Of a stretch of 41,161 bases of DNA, positions 31,705 through 39,359 are shown piece by piece; position 1 is the stretch's first letter, and each line of letters opens with the position of its first letter. Source of the DNA: Oscillospiraceae bacterium (GTDB lineage: Bacteria > Bacillota > Clostridia > Oscillospirales > Ruminococcaceae). Under the pieces are notes generated by a model. The model did no database searches, had not been told where the DNA came from, and saw only the letters and a program-made list of their open reading frames with translations. The DNA is taken from NCBI GenBank assembly GCA_031280965.1, contig JAITFZ010000011.1:1-41161 (forward strand). Direction: 5' to 3'. The translations under genes were made by a program, and so were the position numbers.

Positions 31705-32931
31705 ATGAAAAAAAACATAATTGTCGGTCAAAGCGGCGGTCCAACCGCTGCAATTAATGCGAGCCTTGCGGGAATAATCCGCGGGGCTATGCAAAGTAGT
31801 GAAATCGGCGAGATTTACGGCGCGCTCAACGGGATTGAAGGCTTATTGAAACGAAACATCATCGACCTGCGAAAGAGCATTAAAACCGCAGAAGATTACG
31901 ACCGCCTTGCCGCAACGCCCGCTATGGCTCTCGGCTCCTGCCGTTTTAAATTACCTGCTGCGCCCCACGAAAAGTACGATGAAATATTACAAATTTTCAA
32001 GGATTACAACATCGGGTATTTCTTCTACATCGGCGGCAATGATTCTATGGACACGGTAAAACAGTTATCGAACTTTTTTAAGGAAAAGGGTGAGAATATA
32101 AGCTGTATAGGCGTTCCGAAAACCATAGACAACGACCTGCCCGTTACCGACCACACCCCGGGATTCGGTTCTGCCGCCAAATATATAGCCGGTTCCATCG
32201 CGGAAATTGCTCTTGATTCCGGCGTGTATGATATGTTCAGCGTCATTGTAGCGGAAATAATGGGACGTCATGCAGGATGGCTTGCCGCCGCCACTGTTTT
32301 GGCACGGGATGCCGTCGGAAGCGCACCGCAGCTTATTTATCTGCCGGAAGCACCCTTTGACGAGGAGCGCTTCATAGAAAAAGTCAAAAATTACTCAAAA
32401 GAGAAAAAACTGTTAATTATCGCAGTTTCGGAAGGAATCAAAAATAAGAACGGCGAGTATCTCAGTGCCGCCGGAGCAAGCGTTGACGGCTTCGGTCATG
32501 TAGCTTTAGCCGGTGTGGGAAAATACTTGGAAGAGCTTATAAAGGAAAAAGTAGGCTGTAAGGTACGCAGTATTGAGTTTTCCGTGCTTCAGCGTGCGGC
32601 AGGGCATTTCGCCTCCGCAACCGATATAGCGGAAGCACTGCGTATCGGCGAAGAAGCCGTTCGCGCCGCTACGGGCGGACAAACCGGAGTAATGATGACT
32701 TTCGAGCGTGTATCAAATGCGCCTTACCTTGTAAATTACGGCTCTGTTCCGATTGAAAAATGCGCGAATCTTGAAAAGACAATCCCTGCCGGGTGGATTA
32801 TAGACGGTTGCGATGTAAGTAAAGAAATGGTGGAATATCTGCGTCCGCTGACAACAGGGCGTGCGCCTTATTTTGAAAAAGACGGTATGCCGTCGTATCT
32901 GTTTCTTAACAAGGAGATTGTTTCAAAATAA
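31705..32931 (+). CDS. pfp: Phosphofructokinase, PPi-dependent type
   Basis: 408 residues from ATG 31705. The frame is open to an ATG at 31642, but that extension reads through the modular leader repeat. NIIVGQSGGPTAAINASLAG is the N-terminal loop. YFFYIGGNDSMDTVKQ (about 108-123) has Asp where ATP enzymes have Gly104, and GVPKTIDNDLPVTDHTPGFG has Lys at position 124; this Asp/Lys pair marks PPi use. VAEIMGRHAGWLAAATV binds fructose 6-phosphate. It follows fba in the xylose cluster. As PPi enzymes are reversible, it could also act as a sedoheptulose 7-phosphate kinase, as shown for some anaerobes; that is inference. Confidence 0.92.
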   Translation: MKKNIIVGQSGGPTAAINASLAGIIRGAMQSSEIGEIYGALNGIEGLLKRNIIDLRKSIKTAEDYDRLAATPAMALGSCRFKLPAAPHEKYDEILQIFKDYNIGYFFYIGGNDSMDTVKQLSNFFKEKGENISCIGVPKTIDNDLPVTDHTPGFGSAAKYIAGSIAEIALDSGVYDMFSVIVAEIMGRHAGWLAAATVLARDAVGSAPQLIYLPEAPFDEERFIEKVKNYSKEKKLLIIAVSEGIKNKNGEYLSAAGASVDGFGHVALAGVGKYLEELIKEKVGCKVRSIEFSVLQRAAGHFASATDIAEALRIGEEAVRAATGGQTGVMMTFERVSNAPYLVNYGSVPIEKCANLEKTIPAGWIIDGCDVSKEMVEYLRPLTTGRAPYFEKDGMPSYLFLNKEIVSK

Positions 32932-33067
32932 ACCTTGATAAGGAGCGGGATAAGGTTAAAACAAAATACAACTGAAAAAGGAATCGAAGAATTATAACGG
33001 CTCTATGGAAGTAACGCGGTTAAGGACAAAAAAATTACCCGAAAATCACTAAAAAGGAGAAAATAGC

Positions 33068-33118
33068 ATGAAATTTAGAAATCAAATAGTATCAAACCGG
33101 GAGGTTTGCATACTTTAA
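33068..33118 (+). CDS. Short leader peptide upstream of the RNHCP gene
   Basis: 16 codons, MKFRNQIVSNREVCIL, with AAAGGAGAAA 7-8 nt upstream of the ATG. The last codons lie in the 5' arm of a hairpin whose 3' arm is at 33134-33142. The arrangement of short ORF, hairpin and gene suggests leader-peptide control. Its own product is probably not functional. Confidence 0.45.
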   Translation: MKFRNQIVSNREVCIL

Positions 33119-33142
33119 TTAATTTAAACAGCAAAACCTCCC
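33099..33142 (+). promoter_or_regulatory. Leader hairpin before the RNHCP gene
   Basis: GGGAGGTTT (33099-33107) pairs with AAACCTCCC (33134-33142), extended by GC/GC with one bulge. A second stem, AAAGTTG/CAACTTT (33145-33168), ends 2 nt before the ribosome binding site AGGAGG (33170-33175). GGGAGG in the first stem also resembles a ribosome binding site. These could be alternative structures in a 5' regulatory leader. Confidence 0.45.
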
Positions 33143-33181
33143 ATAAAGTTGAAAATTAAAACAACTTTTAGGAGGAAATAC

Positions 33182-33610
33182 TTGAACCGAGAAAATAAAA
33201 GAAAAAAGTACACAAAGGGATATTATAGTAAAAATGCCTGTAATAACAGCTTTACATGCAAAGTATGCGGGCGTTTGGTTACACCGGACGGGGCGGCGAG
33301 CGAACACAGAAATCACTGTCCAAACTGCCTTTCAAGCAAGCATGTAGACAATGAACCGGGCGACCGCGAAGCGGATTGCGGCGGAGTCATGGAAGCTATA
33401 GGTGTTTGGGTAAGAAAGGGCGGAGAGTGGGCAATAATCCACCGTTGCAGGGTTTGCGGGTGTTTAAGCTCAAACCGCAGTGCCGCAGACGATAACCCTT
33501 TAAAACTTATGTCTATTGCCTTAAAACCGCTCAGTTGTCCGCCGTTCCCGTTGGAAAGAATAGAGGAATTGACGACGCTTATGGGCGGAGAAGGGCAAAC
33601 AGAAAAATAA
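33182..33610 (+). CDS. RNHCP-domain protein
   Basis: 142 residues from TTG 33182, chosen because AGGAGG lies 6 nt upstream; an earlier in-frame TTG (33149) is inside the leader hairpin. FTCKVCGRLVTPDGAASEHR leads into HRNHCPNCLSSKHVD, the motif that names the RNHCP family. A second Cys pair, IIHRCRVCGCLSSNR, follows, so the protein likely binds zinc. The N-terminus is very basic (RENKRKKYTKGYYSK), and such proteins are thought to bind nucleic acid. The exact role is unknown. The gene stands alone behind a regulatory leader and ends at hairpins (33623-33676). Confidence 0.85.
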   Translation: MNRENKRKKYTKGYYSKNACNNSFTCKVCGRLVTPDGAASEHRNHCPNCLSSKHVDNEPGDREADCGGVMEAIGVWVRKGGEWAIIHRCRVCGCLSSNRSAADDNPLKLMSIALKPLSCPPFPLERIEELTTLMGGEGQTEK

Positions 33611-33622
33611 CAATACCAAATC

Positions 33623-33676
33623 GCGGCGGGTTTGGCGCCCTGCGCCGACCGCCGCCGCAGTATCTGATACTGCGGC
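33623..33676 (+). terminator. Two overlapping GC hairpins after the RNHCP gene
   Basis: The first, GCGGCGG/CCGCCGC with an inner GGCGC/GCGCC (33623-33655), is REP-like. The second is GCCGCAGTAT-CTG-ATACTGCGGC (33654-33676), a perfect 10-bp stem. They share two bases, so they compete. No clean T run follows the second. Confidence 0.55.
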
Positions 33677-33720
33677 AGAACCCTGTTTTCAATTTTAAAT
33701 TTTGAACAGCATGTGTAGTC

Positions 33721-33750
33721 GTTGGTGAAGAAAGGACTTTATGAAAATAA
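33721..33750 (+). repeat. Orphan copy of the modular leader repeat
   Basis: GTTGGTGAAGAAAGGACTTT followed by ATGAAAATAA. It is not directly ahead of a recognised gene. The ATG at 33741 opens a 27-codon frame that runs through the next copy of the repeat and is probably not a gene. Confidence 0.6.
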
Positions 33751-33752
33751 GT

Positions 33753-33828
33753 TTGACACAAAACAAAACTGAAACGGGGAAAATGTCGTTTTCATTTCTT
33801 GTTGGTGAAGAAAGGACTTTATGAAAAT
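33753..33828 (+). repeat. Full modular leader repeat before the 33829 membrane protein
   Basis: About 76 bp, from TTGACACAAAAC through GAAACGGGG, a GAAAA/TTTTC hairpin, TTGTTGGTGAAGAAAGGACT and TTATGAAAAT to the ATG. It matches the prs copy (35513-35588) with about seven differences. Confidence 0.8.
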
Positions 33829-34182
33829 ATGATTAAAGAAATCCGAAAATGCGAAAAGGAACTTGAGCGTCTGCTCGGTGAGAATTCCCCTGATACCGGT
33901 TGGGATTCGGAAGCAAAAAACCTGCTCATTAAAATAAAATTTTTCCAGCATGAACGGCTTATTCATCTTATTGTTACCATGACGATGAGCCTGCTGACTA
34001 TAATCACCGCCTTTGCGCTGTTAACAGCCGGAGAAGCGGTGCTAATCCCGTTAATGCTGTTGTTTGCGATGCTTTTAGCGTTGACAGCCGCATATTTATC
34101 GCATTACTTCAAACTTGAAAACGGCGTACAGAAGCTTTACAGATATTATTTTAAATTACAAGAAAAAAGCAAAAACGGTTGA
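33829..34182 (+). CDS. Small two-helix membrane protein
   Basis: 117 residues. An N-terminal charged, probably coiled part ([17 protein letters not shown], about 3-19) is followed by two hydrophobic helices (about 46-66 and 71-91) and a basic tail ending EKSKNG. No family was recognised. The gene has the complete modular leader and is followed at once by a terminator (34172-34197) that overlaps the glyA promoter. The start at ATG 33829 is supported by the conserved position of the leader before it. Confidence 0.7.
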   Translation: MIKEIRKCEKELERLLGENSPDTGWDSEAKNLLIKIKFFQHERLIHLIVTMTMSLLTIITAFALLTAGEAVLIPLMLLFAMLLALTAAYLSHYFKLENGVQKLYRYYFKLQEKSKNG

Positions 34183-34197
34183 ATTTTCAGCCGTTTT
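34172..34197 (+). terminator. Terminator overlapping the glyA promoter
   Basis: AAAACGGTTGA and TCAGCCGTTTT pair around ATTT. The glyA -35 (TTGAAT, 34179-34184) lies inside the stem. Confidence 0.8.
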
Positions 34198-34207
34198 GTG
34201 TTATACT
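34179..34207 (+). promoter_or_regulatory. glyA promoter
   Basis: TTGAAT (34179-34184), 17 nt and TATACT (34202-34207). Transcription would start near 34214, about 24 nt before the glyA ATG. No purine or glycine riboswitch was recognised. Confidence 0.65.
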
Positions 34208-34237
34208 TTGGTTATAGAACAAGTAGGAGGGACGAGT

Positions 34238-35494
34238 ATGTATAAAGATTTAATGGATTCAATCGGTTTTTTGGCGAATTATGACAAAGAGGTCGCCGTG
34301 GCTATGAAAGAGGAACTTCTTCGTCAGCAAAGGAACCTTGAGCTTATTGCGAGCGAAAACATTGTTTCGCCCGCTGTAATGGCGGCGATGGGAAGTGTTC
34401 TCACCAACAAATACGCGGAAGGTTATCCGGGAAAGCGTTATTACGGCGGGTGCGAGTGCGTGGATGTAGTCGAGAATATAGCAATCGAGCGCGCAAAGGC
34501 GCTTTTCGGCGCGGGTTTTGCGAACGTGCAGACACATTCGGGAGCGCAGGCGAATACAGCGGCTTACTTCGCGTTGCTTGAACCGGGTGATAAAGTACTT
34601 GGTATGCGGCTTGACCAGGGCGGGCATTTAACCCACGGTTCTCCTGTGAACATTTCGGGGAAATATTTTGATTTTATACCTTACGGGCTTGACGATGAAA
34701 CCCAGAAACTTGATTACGATAATATCGAAAGACTCGCAAAAGAACATAAACCAAAGATTCTTTTAGCGGGCGCAACTGTTTATCCGCGGGAAATAGACTT
34801 CAGGCGGCTCTCGGAAATTGCTGAAAGCATCGGCGCATATCTCATGGTAGATATGGCGCATATCGCGGGGCTTGTCGCGGCGGGTGAGCATATGTCGCCG
34901 GTTCCGTATGCGGACGTAACCACCAGCACAACCCATAAGACTTTACGTGGTCCGCGCGGCGGCTTAATTCTCACCAACAGCGAGGAAATCGCGCTTAAAA
35001 TCAACAAAGCGGTATTCCCCGGAACACAGGGCGGTCCGCTTATGCACACGATTGCGGCAAAAGCCGTCTGCTTCGCCGAAGCGATGAAGCCGGAGTTTAA
35101 AACATATGCAATAGAGGTTAAGAAAAACGCAAAAGCGCTCGCGGCGGCGCTTATTGAAAGAGGCTTTAAGCTTGTTTCCGGCGGCACGGAAAATCATTTG
35201 ATGCTTGTTGATTTACAGTCATTCGGGATTTCGGGCAAAGATTTTGAAAAAAGGCTTGATGAAGTTTTTATCACAGCTAATAAGAACACGATTCCAAACG
35301 ACCCGAGAAGCCCGTTTGTAACAAGCGGAATCAGGCTCGGTACGCCGGCAGTGACGACAAGGGGCTTAAAAGAAGGCGACATGGCGGAAATAGCTGAATG
35401 TATTTTCCTTGCCGCTTCTGATTTTGAGAAGAACGGAAATACAGTAAGAGAAAAAGTAGGGAATATCTGTAGAAAGTATCCGCTTTACGAATAA
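34238..35494 (+). CDS. glyA: Serine hydroxymethyltransferase
   Basis: 418 residues from ATG 34238, with AGGAGG 8 nt upstream. The open frame to 34115 overlaps the previous gene and is not used. It interconverts serine and glycine with tetrahydrofolate and pyridoxal phosphate. [66 protein letters not shown] and [20 protein letters not shown] (Schiff-base Lys of TTHKTLRG, about residue 231) are all present. It is transcribed from its own promoter. Confidence 0.97.
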   Translation: MYKDLMDSIGFLANYDKEVAVAMKEELLRQQRNLELIASENIVSPAVMAAMGSVLTNKYAEGYPGKRYYGGCECVDVVENIAIERAKALFGAGFANVQTHSGAQANTAAYFALLEPGDKVLGMRLDQGGHLTHGSPVNISGKYFDFIPYGLDDETQKLDYDNIERLAKEHKPKILLAGATVYPREIDFRRLSEIAESIGAYLMVDMAHIAGLVAAGEHMSPVPYADVTTSTTHKTLRGPRGGLILTNSEEIALKINKAVFPGTQGGPLMHTIAAKAVCFAEAMKPEFKTYAIEVKKNAKALAAALIERGFKLVSGGTENHLMLVDLQSFGISGKDFEKRLDEVFITANKNTIPNDPRSPFVTSGIRLGTPAVTTRGLKEGDMAEIAECIFLAASDFEKNGNTVREKVGNICRKYPLYE

Positions 35495-35512
35495 AATGCA
35501 GAGCGCGGTATT

Positions 35513-35588
35513 TTGAAACAAAACACAACTGAAACGGGGAAAACGTTGTTTTCATTCCTTGTTGGTGAAGAAAGGACTTTATAAAAAT
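35513..35588 (+). repeat. Full modular leader repeat before prs
   Basis: About 76 bp: TTGAAACAAAACACAACT, GAAACGGGG, the stem GAAAAC-GTT-GTTTTC (35538-35552), TTGTTGGTGAAGAAAGGACT and TTATAAAAAT before the prs ATG. The hairpin is kept in the 33753 copy with a G-U pair in place of C-G. Confidence 0.8.
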
Positions 35589-36764
35589 ATGACTGCGAGA
35601 GAAAACGAAATAGTATTCAGCAAGAGAAGACAGGTAGCGCCGCTTTCAGTTATCGCGCTTGAGGGTGCGGCTGTCATCGGGAATAAAATAAATGAACACC
35701 TGCTTGAATGGTGGAGCGGCAGCGGTTATAAAGCAGATAATTTCTTAATAAAGAATGAGTGTTCACGGTTTTCTTCCGGTGATGCAAGAGGTATTATACG
35801 TAAGTCAATCAGAGGCGACGATGTCTTTATAATAGTTGATGTCGGAAACTATTCCTGCAAATATAACTTCTTCGGCGAAGAAAACCGTATGTCTCCTGAC
35901 GACCATTTTCAGGATTTAAAGCGTATAATTCAGGCGGCAGGAGGGAAAGCCCACAGAATAAACGTAATCATGCCTATACTTTACGGCGGAAGACAGCACA
36001 GGAGAAGTTACCGCGAGTCCTTAGACTGTGCTGTTGCGTTGCAGGAACTGGAATCAATGGGCGTGAAAAATATCGTTACCTTTGACGCACATGATTCGAG
36101 GGTTTGCAATGCTGTACCGCTTATGGGCTTCGATAACATTATTCCGTCGTATCAGGTGTTAAAGGCGCTTATTAAGCGTGTGAATAACCTTAAAATCGAC
36201 AAAGACAGCTTCATGATGATTAGCCCCGATGAGGGAGCGCTCAACAGAAATATGTATTATGCCTCGGTGCTTGGCGTGGAACTCGGCATGTTTTATAAGC
36301 GCAGAGATTATTCCAAGATTATTAACGGAAGAAACCCCATTATAGCGCATGAATACCTTGGGAATTCCGTCAAAGACAAGGTTGTGTTTGTTTGTGATGA
36401 TATTATTTCGTCGGGCGAATCGATGCTTGAGGTTGCGTATGAATTAAAGAAGCGCGAAGCCGCCAGAATTCTGATATATGCCACATATCCGGTATTCACG
36501 GGAGGACTCGGTGATTTTGATAAAGCGTGTAAGGAAGGTGTGATTGACTACGTTTTCGGGACAAACCTGACTTATCGCACCCCCGAACTTTTAAGCAGCG
36601 AGTGGTATTATGACGTGGATATATCGAAGTACATCGCGTATCTCATAGCCGCGCTCAATCATGATATTTCAACCGGTAAAGTAATCGACCCGCATACGAG
36701 AATCAGGTCACTGCTCAAAAGGTATAACAAAGATGGTGTGGTGCAGGACGAGGCCGGGGTGTAA
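35589..36764 (+). CDS. prs: Ribose-phosphate pyrophosphokinase (long clostridial form)
   Basis: 391 residues, longer than the ~315 of B. subtilis Prs, as seen in a clostridial subgroup. It makes PRPP from ribose 5-phosphate and ATP for nucleotide, His and Trp synthesis. VIMPILYGGRQHRRSYRESL (about 122-141) is the flexible ATP-binding region. IVTFDAHDSRVCNAVPLMGF gives the metal-binding DAHD motif. VFVCDDIISSGESMLEVAYE (about 268-287) is the PRPP loop. The start at 35589 is supported by the conserved leader. It overlaps the protease gene by one base (TAATG). PRPP links this gene to pyrF and comF-type chemistry. Confidence 0.92.
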   Translation: MTARENEIVFSKRRQVAPLSVIALEGAAVIGNKINEHLLEWWSGSGYKADNFLIKNECSRFSSGDARGIIRKSIRGDDVFIIVDVGNYSCKYNFFGEENRMSPDDHFQDLKRIIQAAGGKAHRINVIMPILYGGRQHRRSYRESLDCAVALQELESMGVKNIVTFDAHDSRVCNAVPLMGFDNIIPSYQVLKALIKRVNNLKIDKDSFMMISPDEGALNRNMYYASVLGVELGMFYKRRDYSKIINGRNPIIAHEYLGNSVKDKVVFVCDDIISSGESMLEVAYELKKREAARILIYATYPVFTGGLGDFDKACKEGVIDYVFGTNLTYRTPELLSSEWYYDVDISKYIAYLIAALNHDISTGKVIDPHTRIRSLLKRYNKDGVVQDEAGV

Positions 36765-37438
36765 TGAAGCATAAAAGCGCAATTTTCATTACTGTTTTTT
36801 CCGTTTCTGCCTGTGCGCTGCACACTTTAATGCTGCATACACAGTTCAGTAACTACACCTTAACATCTATAGCCAAAATCATTTTATTTGTTTTTTTCCC
36901 TTTAATTTATATCAAAATCTTAAAAGAACGAAGATTTAAAGATTTATTTTCGCTTAAAGGCAACAGCAAAAATACTAAAATTTCGCTCGCTCTCGGATTC
37001 GGTGTTTTTGCGGTTATATGGATTGCCTTTTTGATTTTGCGTCCTTTCATTGAAAAGGAAATGATTATCGGTGCGCTTGATAATAACGGGATTACAAGGA
37101 ACAACTTTTTCCTCGTATTTATATACGTGGTTTTAATCAATGCCGCGTTAGAAGAGCTTTTTTTCAGAGGTTATATTTTCGATACGCTGTACAAAATGAA
37201 TTACAAGCGTTATGCACATTTATATTCAGGTTTGCTTTTCGCGGTTTATCATGTTGCGATTTTAAGAGAAGCGCTTTCGCCCGGAATGATGATTTTTTGC
37301 ATAGCGGGTCTTGTTGTTGCAGGGTTGATTTTTAATTTGCTTGTTGTATGGTGCAAATGTATAACAGGGAGTTTGATTGTGCATATAAGTGCTAATTTAG
37401 CGCTTAATTTGATTATCTTATATTATTTACTTACATAG
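36764..37438 (+). CDS. CPBP-family intramembrane metalloprotease
   Basis: 224 residues with about seven membrane helices. NAALEELFFRGYIFDTLYKM (about 126-145) holds the EExxxR motif. FAVYHVAIL supplies the conserved His of the second motif, and HISANLAL is the third, HxxxN-like. Together these identify the CAAX/ABI family of intramembrane proteases, which act in membrane-protein processing and often in bacteriocin self-immunity. It is translationally coupled to prs, which has no known link to proteolysis. Confidence 0.88.
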   Translation: MKHKSAIFITVFSVSACALHTLMLHTQFSNYTLTSIAKIILFVFFPLIYIKILKERRFKDLFSLKGNSKNTKISLALGFGVFAVIWIAFLILRPFIEKEMIIGALDNNGITRNNFFLVFIYVVLINAALEELFFRGYIFDTLYKMNYKRYAHLYSGLLFAVYHVAILREALSPGMMIFCIAGLVVAGLIFNLLVVWCKCITGSLIVHISANLALNLIILYYLLT

Positions 37439-37524
37439 GAACAGATAATTTCAAAATTCATTTTTCGGTGCGCCGTTATTTTTGTATTTCGCAATTACCT
37501 AATAGGAAACCAAGGAGAAAAATC

Positions 37525-38787
37525 ATGCCCTTAGCCGATAAAATCCGCCCCAAATCCCTTTGTGAATTCGTTGGTCAAACACACTTAGTCGGCGAAAGCG
37601 GAATCCTTAGGAGAATCATCGGGAATACAGCAGGGGCGGCTACTAACCGCCCGCTTCCGAATATGATTTTCTACGGCGCCTCGGGAACAGGGAAGACCAC
37701 TCTTGCGAACATCATAGCCGAAAGCACCGATATGCCGCTTCGCAAGCTGAACGGAACATCGGCAAGCACCGCCGACATAAAGCAAATCATAGCCGAAACG
37801 AACACGCTCATGGGGTGCGGCGGAATTTTGCTTTACCTTGACGAAATCCAGTACTTTAATAAAAAGCAACAGCAAAGCCTGCTTGAATTCATAGAAAACG
37901 GCGATATAACCTTAATCGCCGCAACTACCGAAAATCCGTATTTTTACGTTTACGGCGCAATTTTGTCGCGCAGTACCGTGTTCGAGTTCAAGCCGCTGTC
38001 CCCCGACGAAATCATTCCGGCAATAAGGCGCGGCTTTGAATTATCTGAAATGAGCAACGTCAGCGATGAGGTTATAAGGATAATAGCGCAGGGTACGGGC
38101 GGAGATGTACGTAAGGCGCTGAACGCGGTTGAACTGTGTGCTTTAACCGCCGTGAACGGCTCCGTAACGCCTGAAACCGCACTCGAATTATCGCAGAAAG
38201 CCGCCGTCAAGTACGACCGCGATGGTGACGCGCACTATGATATACTTTCCGCTTTCCAAAAATCTATTCGCGGCTCGGATGAAAACGCGGCTTTGCACTA
38301 TCTTGCGCGGTTATTGGCGGCGGGAGATTTACCTTCGGCATGCAGAAGGTTGCTTGTGACTGCGGCAGAAGACATCGGGCTTGCTTTCCCTAATGCAATT
38401 GTAATTGTAAAAGCATGTGTTGATGCGGCTTTGCAACTTGGGCTTCCCGAAGCGCGGATTCCGTTATCCGAGGCTGTAATTCTGCTCTGTACCTCACCAA
38501 AATCCAACAGCGCGTATCTCGCAATCGACAGCGCGCTCGCTGATGTTGACAAAGGATTAACGGGAGATTTTCCGCGGCACCTGCAAAACAAGCACTATGA
38601 CGGAGATGATGTTAAAAATAAAGGACAGCATTACCTTTATCCGCACAGCTACCCGAATCATTATGTGAAACAGCAGTATCTTCCGGACGAAATAAAAAAC
38701 AGGGTTTATTATGAGTTCGGCGATAATAAATTGGAACAGGCGGCAGCGGAGTACCGCGAAAAGGTGAAGAGAAGCACGTTAGAATGA
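37525..38787 (+). CDS. rarA: Replication-associated recombination protein A (RarA/MgsA)
   Basis: 420 residues from ATG 37525 (AAGGAG 7-8 nt upstream). It is a tetrameric AAA+ ATPase acting at stalled replication forks. PLADKIRPKSLCEFVGQTHL is the conserved start. NMIFYGASGTGKTTLANIIA (about 47-66) is Walker A, and LLYLDEIQYFNKKQQQSLLE holds Walker B DEIQ. LIAATTENPYFYVYGAILSR is sensor 1 with the arginine finger. GGDVRKALNAVEL is sensor 2. The C-terminal part (KYDRDGDAHYDILSAFQKSI and HYDGDDVKNKGQHYLYPHSY) is RarA-specific. It is followed by a very strong terminator. Confidence 0.95.
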   Translation: MPLADKIRPKSLCEFVGQTHLVGESGILRRIIGNTAGAATNRPLPNMIFYGASGTGKTTLANIIAESTDMPLRKLNGTSASTADIKQIIAETNTLMGCGGILLYLDEIQYFNKKQQQSLLEFIENGDITLIAATTENPYFYVYGAILSRSTVFEFKPLSPDEIIPAIRRGFELSEMSNVSDEVIRIIAQGTGGDVRKALNAVELCALTAVNGSVTPETALELSQKAAVKYDRDGDAHYDILSAFQKSIRGSDENAALHYLARLLAAGDLPSACRRLLVTAAEDIGLAFPNAIVIVKACVDAALQLGLPEARIPLSEAVILLCTSPKSNSAYLAIDSALADVDKGLTGDFPRHLQNKHYDGDDVKNKGQHYLYPHSYPNHYVKQQYLPDEIKNRVYYEFGDNKLEQAAAEYREKVKRSTLE

Positions 38788-38820
38788 AAAAAAACTAAAC
38801 CGATTCTGTAAAAATGTTTT

Positions 38821-38865
38821 GCATAAAACGGCGCAACCGAAAGGTTACGCCGTTTTATGCTTTTT
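38821..38865 (+). terminator. Strong terminator after rarA
   Basis: GCATAAAACGGCG (38821-38833) pairs with CGCCGTTTTATGC (38848-38860). The inner stem AACC-GAAA-GGTT has a GNRA tetraloop, and TTTTT follows. Confidence 0.95.
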
Positions 38866-38911
38866 ACTTGACTATGCCGGAGAAAAGTTAAAAAAGAGCT
38901 TGCCGTCGGCG

Positions 38912-38975
38912 GCTGTCGGTACCCACCCAACCGCGTATAATATTAATTATACGCGGTTGGGTGGGTACCGACAGC
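38912..38975. repeat. 64-bp palindrome with perfect 30-bp arms
   Basis: Arm 1 (38912-38941) begins GCTGTCGGTACCCACCCAAC and ends GCGTATAAT. Arm 2 (38946-38975) is its exact reverse complement. The 4-nt centre is ATTA. The similarity continues imperfectly outward (TTGCCG at 38900 against CGGCAA at 38980). Each arm contains GGTACC and each reads TATAAT towards the centre. It marks the left boundary of a mobile-element remnant. It may be a replication or transfer origin, or two fused element ends. Confidence 0.85.
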
Positions 38976-38996
38976 ACAGGCGGCAATATTTTCGGC

Positions 38997-39359
38997 TCAT
39001 TTATTAACGAGCTTAAGCAAAAGGTCGAGTTTCTCTTCGATAACATCAATCTTTTGTTTCTTTTTGCGAATCCTGCGCGGCACAAAAAAGCGGCGGCGTT
39101 TATAAAATGTGTAATAGTCACAATCATAAATGCGCTCGGCTTCGTTGTTCTTGAAGCAAAGCAGACATCTTTTCTCGAATTTCATTCCGAGCCTGTACCA
39201 GTCTTGAAAGTAACCCGCATTCTTCATCCACGGACAAGCGAAGCCTGTGCAGGACGCGCAACAGCACATTGAGCAGTATATTGACGGACTGCGACCGTCA
39301 GCGTAATTATTATTGTGATTCTGTTTGAACAAATTCGGCTCGGTCTTGGGTTTCTTCAT
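38997..39359 (-). CDS. Cys-rich mobile-element protein
   Basis: 120 residues from ATG 39359. A dense cysteine cluster, IYCSMCCCASCTGFACPW (about residues 28-45), and a later RCLLCFKN (about 66-73) suggest zinc binding. DCDYYTFYKRRRFFVPRRIR follows and a helical tail (IEEKLDLLLKLVNK) ends it. Similar small proteins are found beside Rep genes of rolling-circle plasmids and conjugative elements, as far as I recall. It overlaps the 3' end of the rep remnant by 50 bp. The ribosome binding site is weak. Its role is unknown; it may still be intact. Confidence 0.6.
   Translation of the reverse strand: MKKPKTEPNLFKQNHNNNYADGRSPSIYCSMCCCASCTGFACPWMKNAGYFQDWYRLGMKFEKRCLLCFKNNEAERIYDCDYYTFYKRRRFFVPRRIRKKKQKIDVIEEKLDLLLKLVNK

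Noticed and set aside
33741-33824. A 27-codon frame (MKISLTQNKTETGK...) starting in the orphan leader repeat
   Set aside because: It has a ribosome binding site, but most of it is the next copy of the repeat read in another frame; no sign of a conserved peptide.
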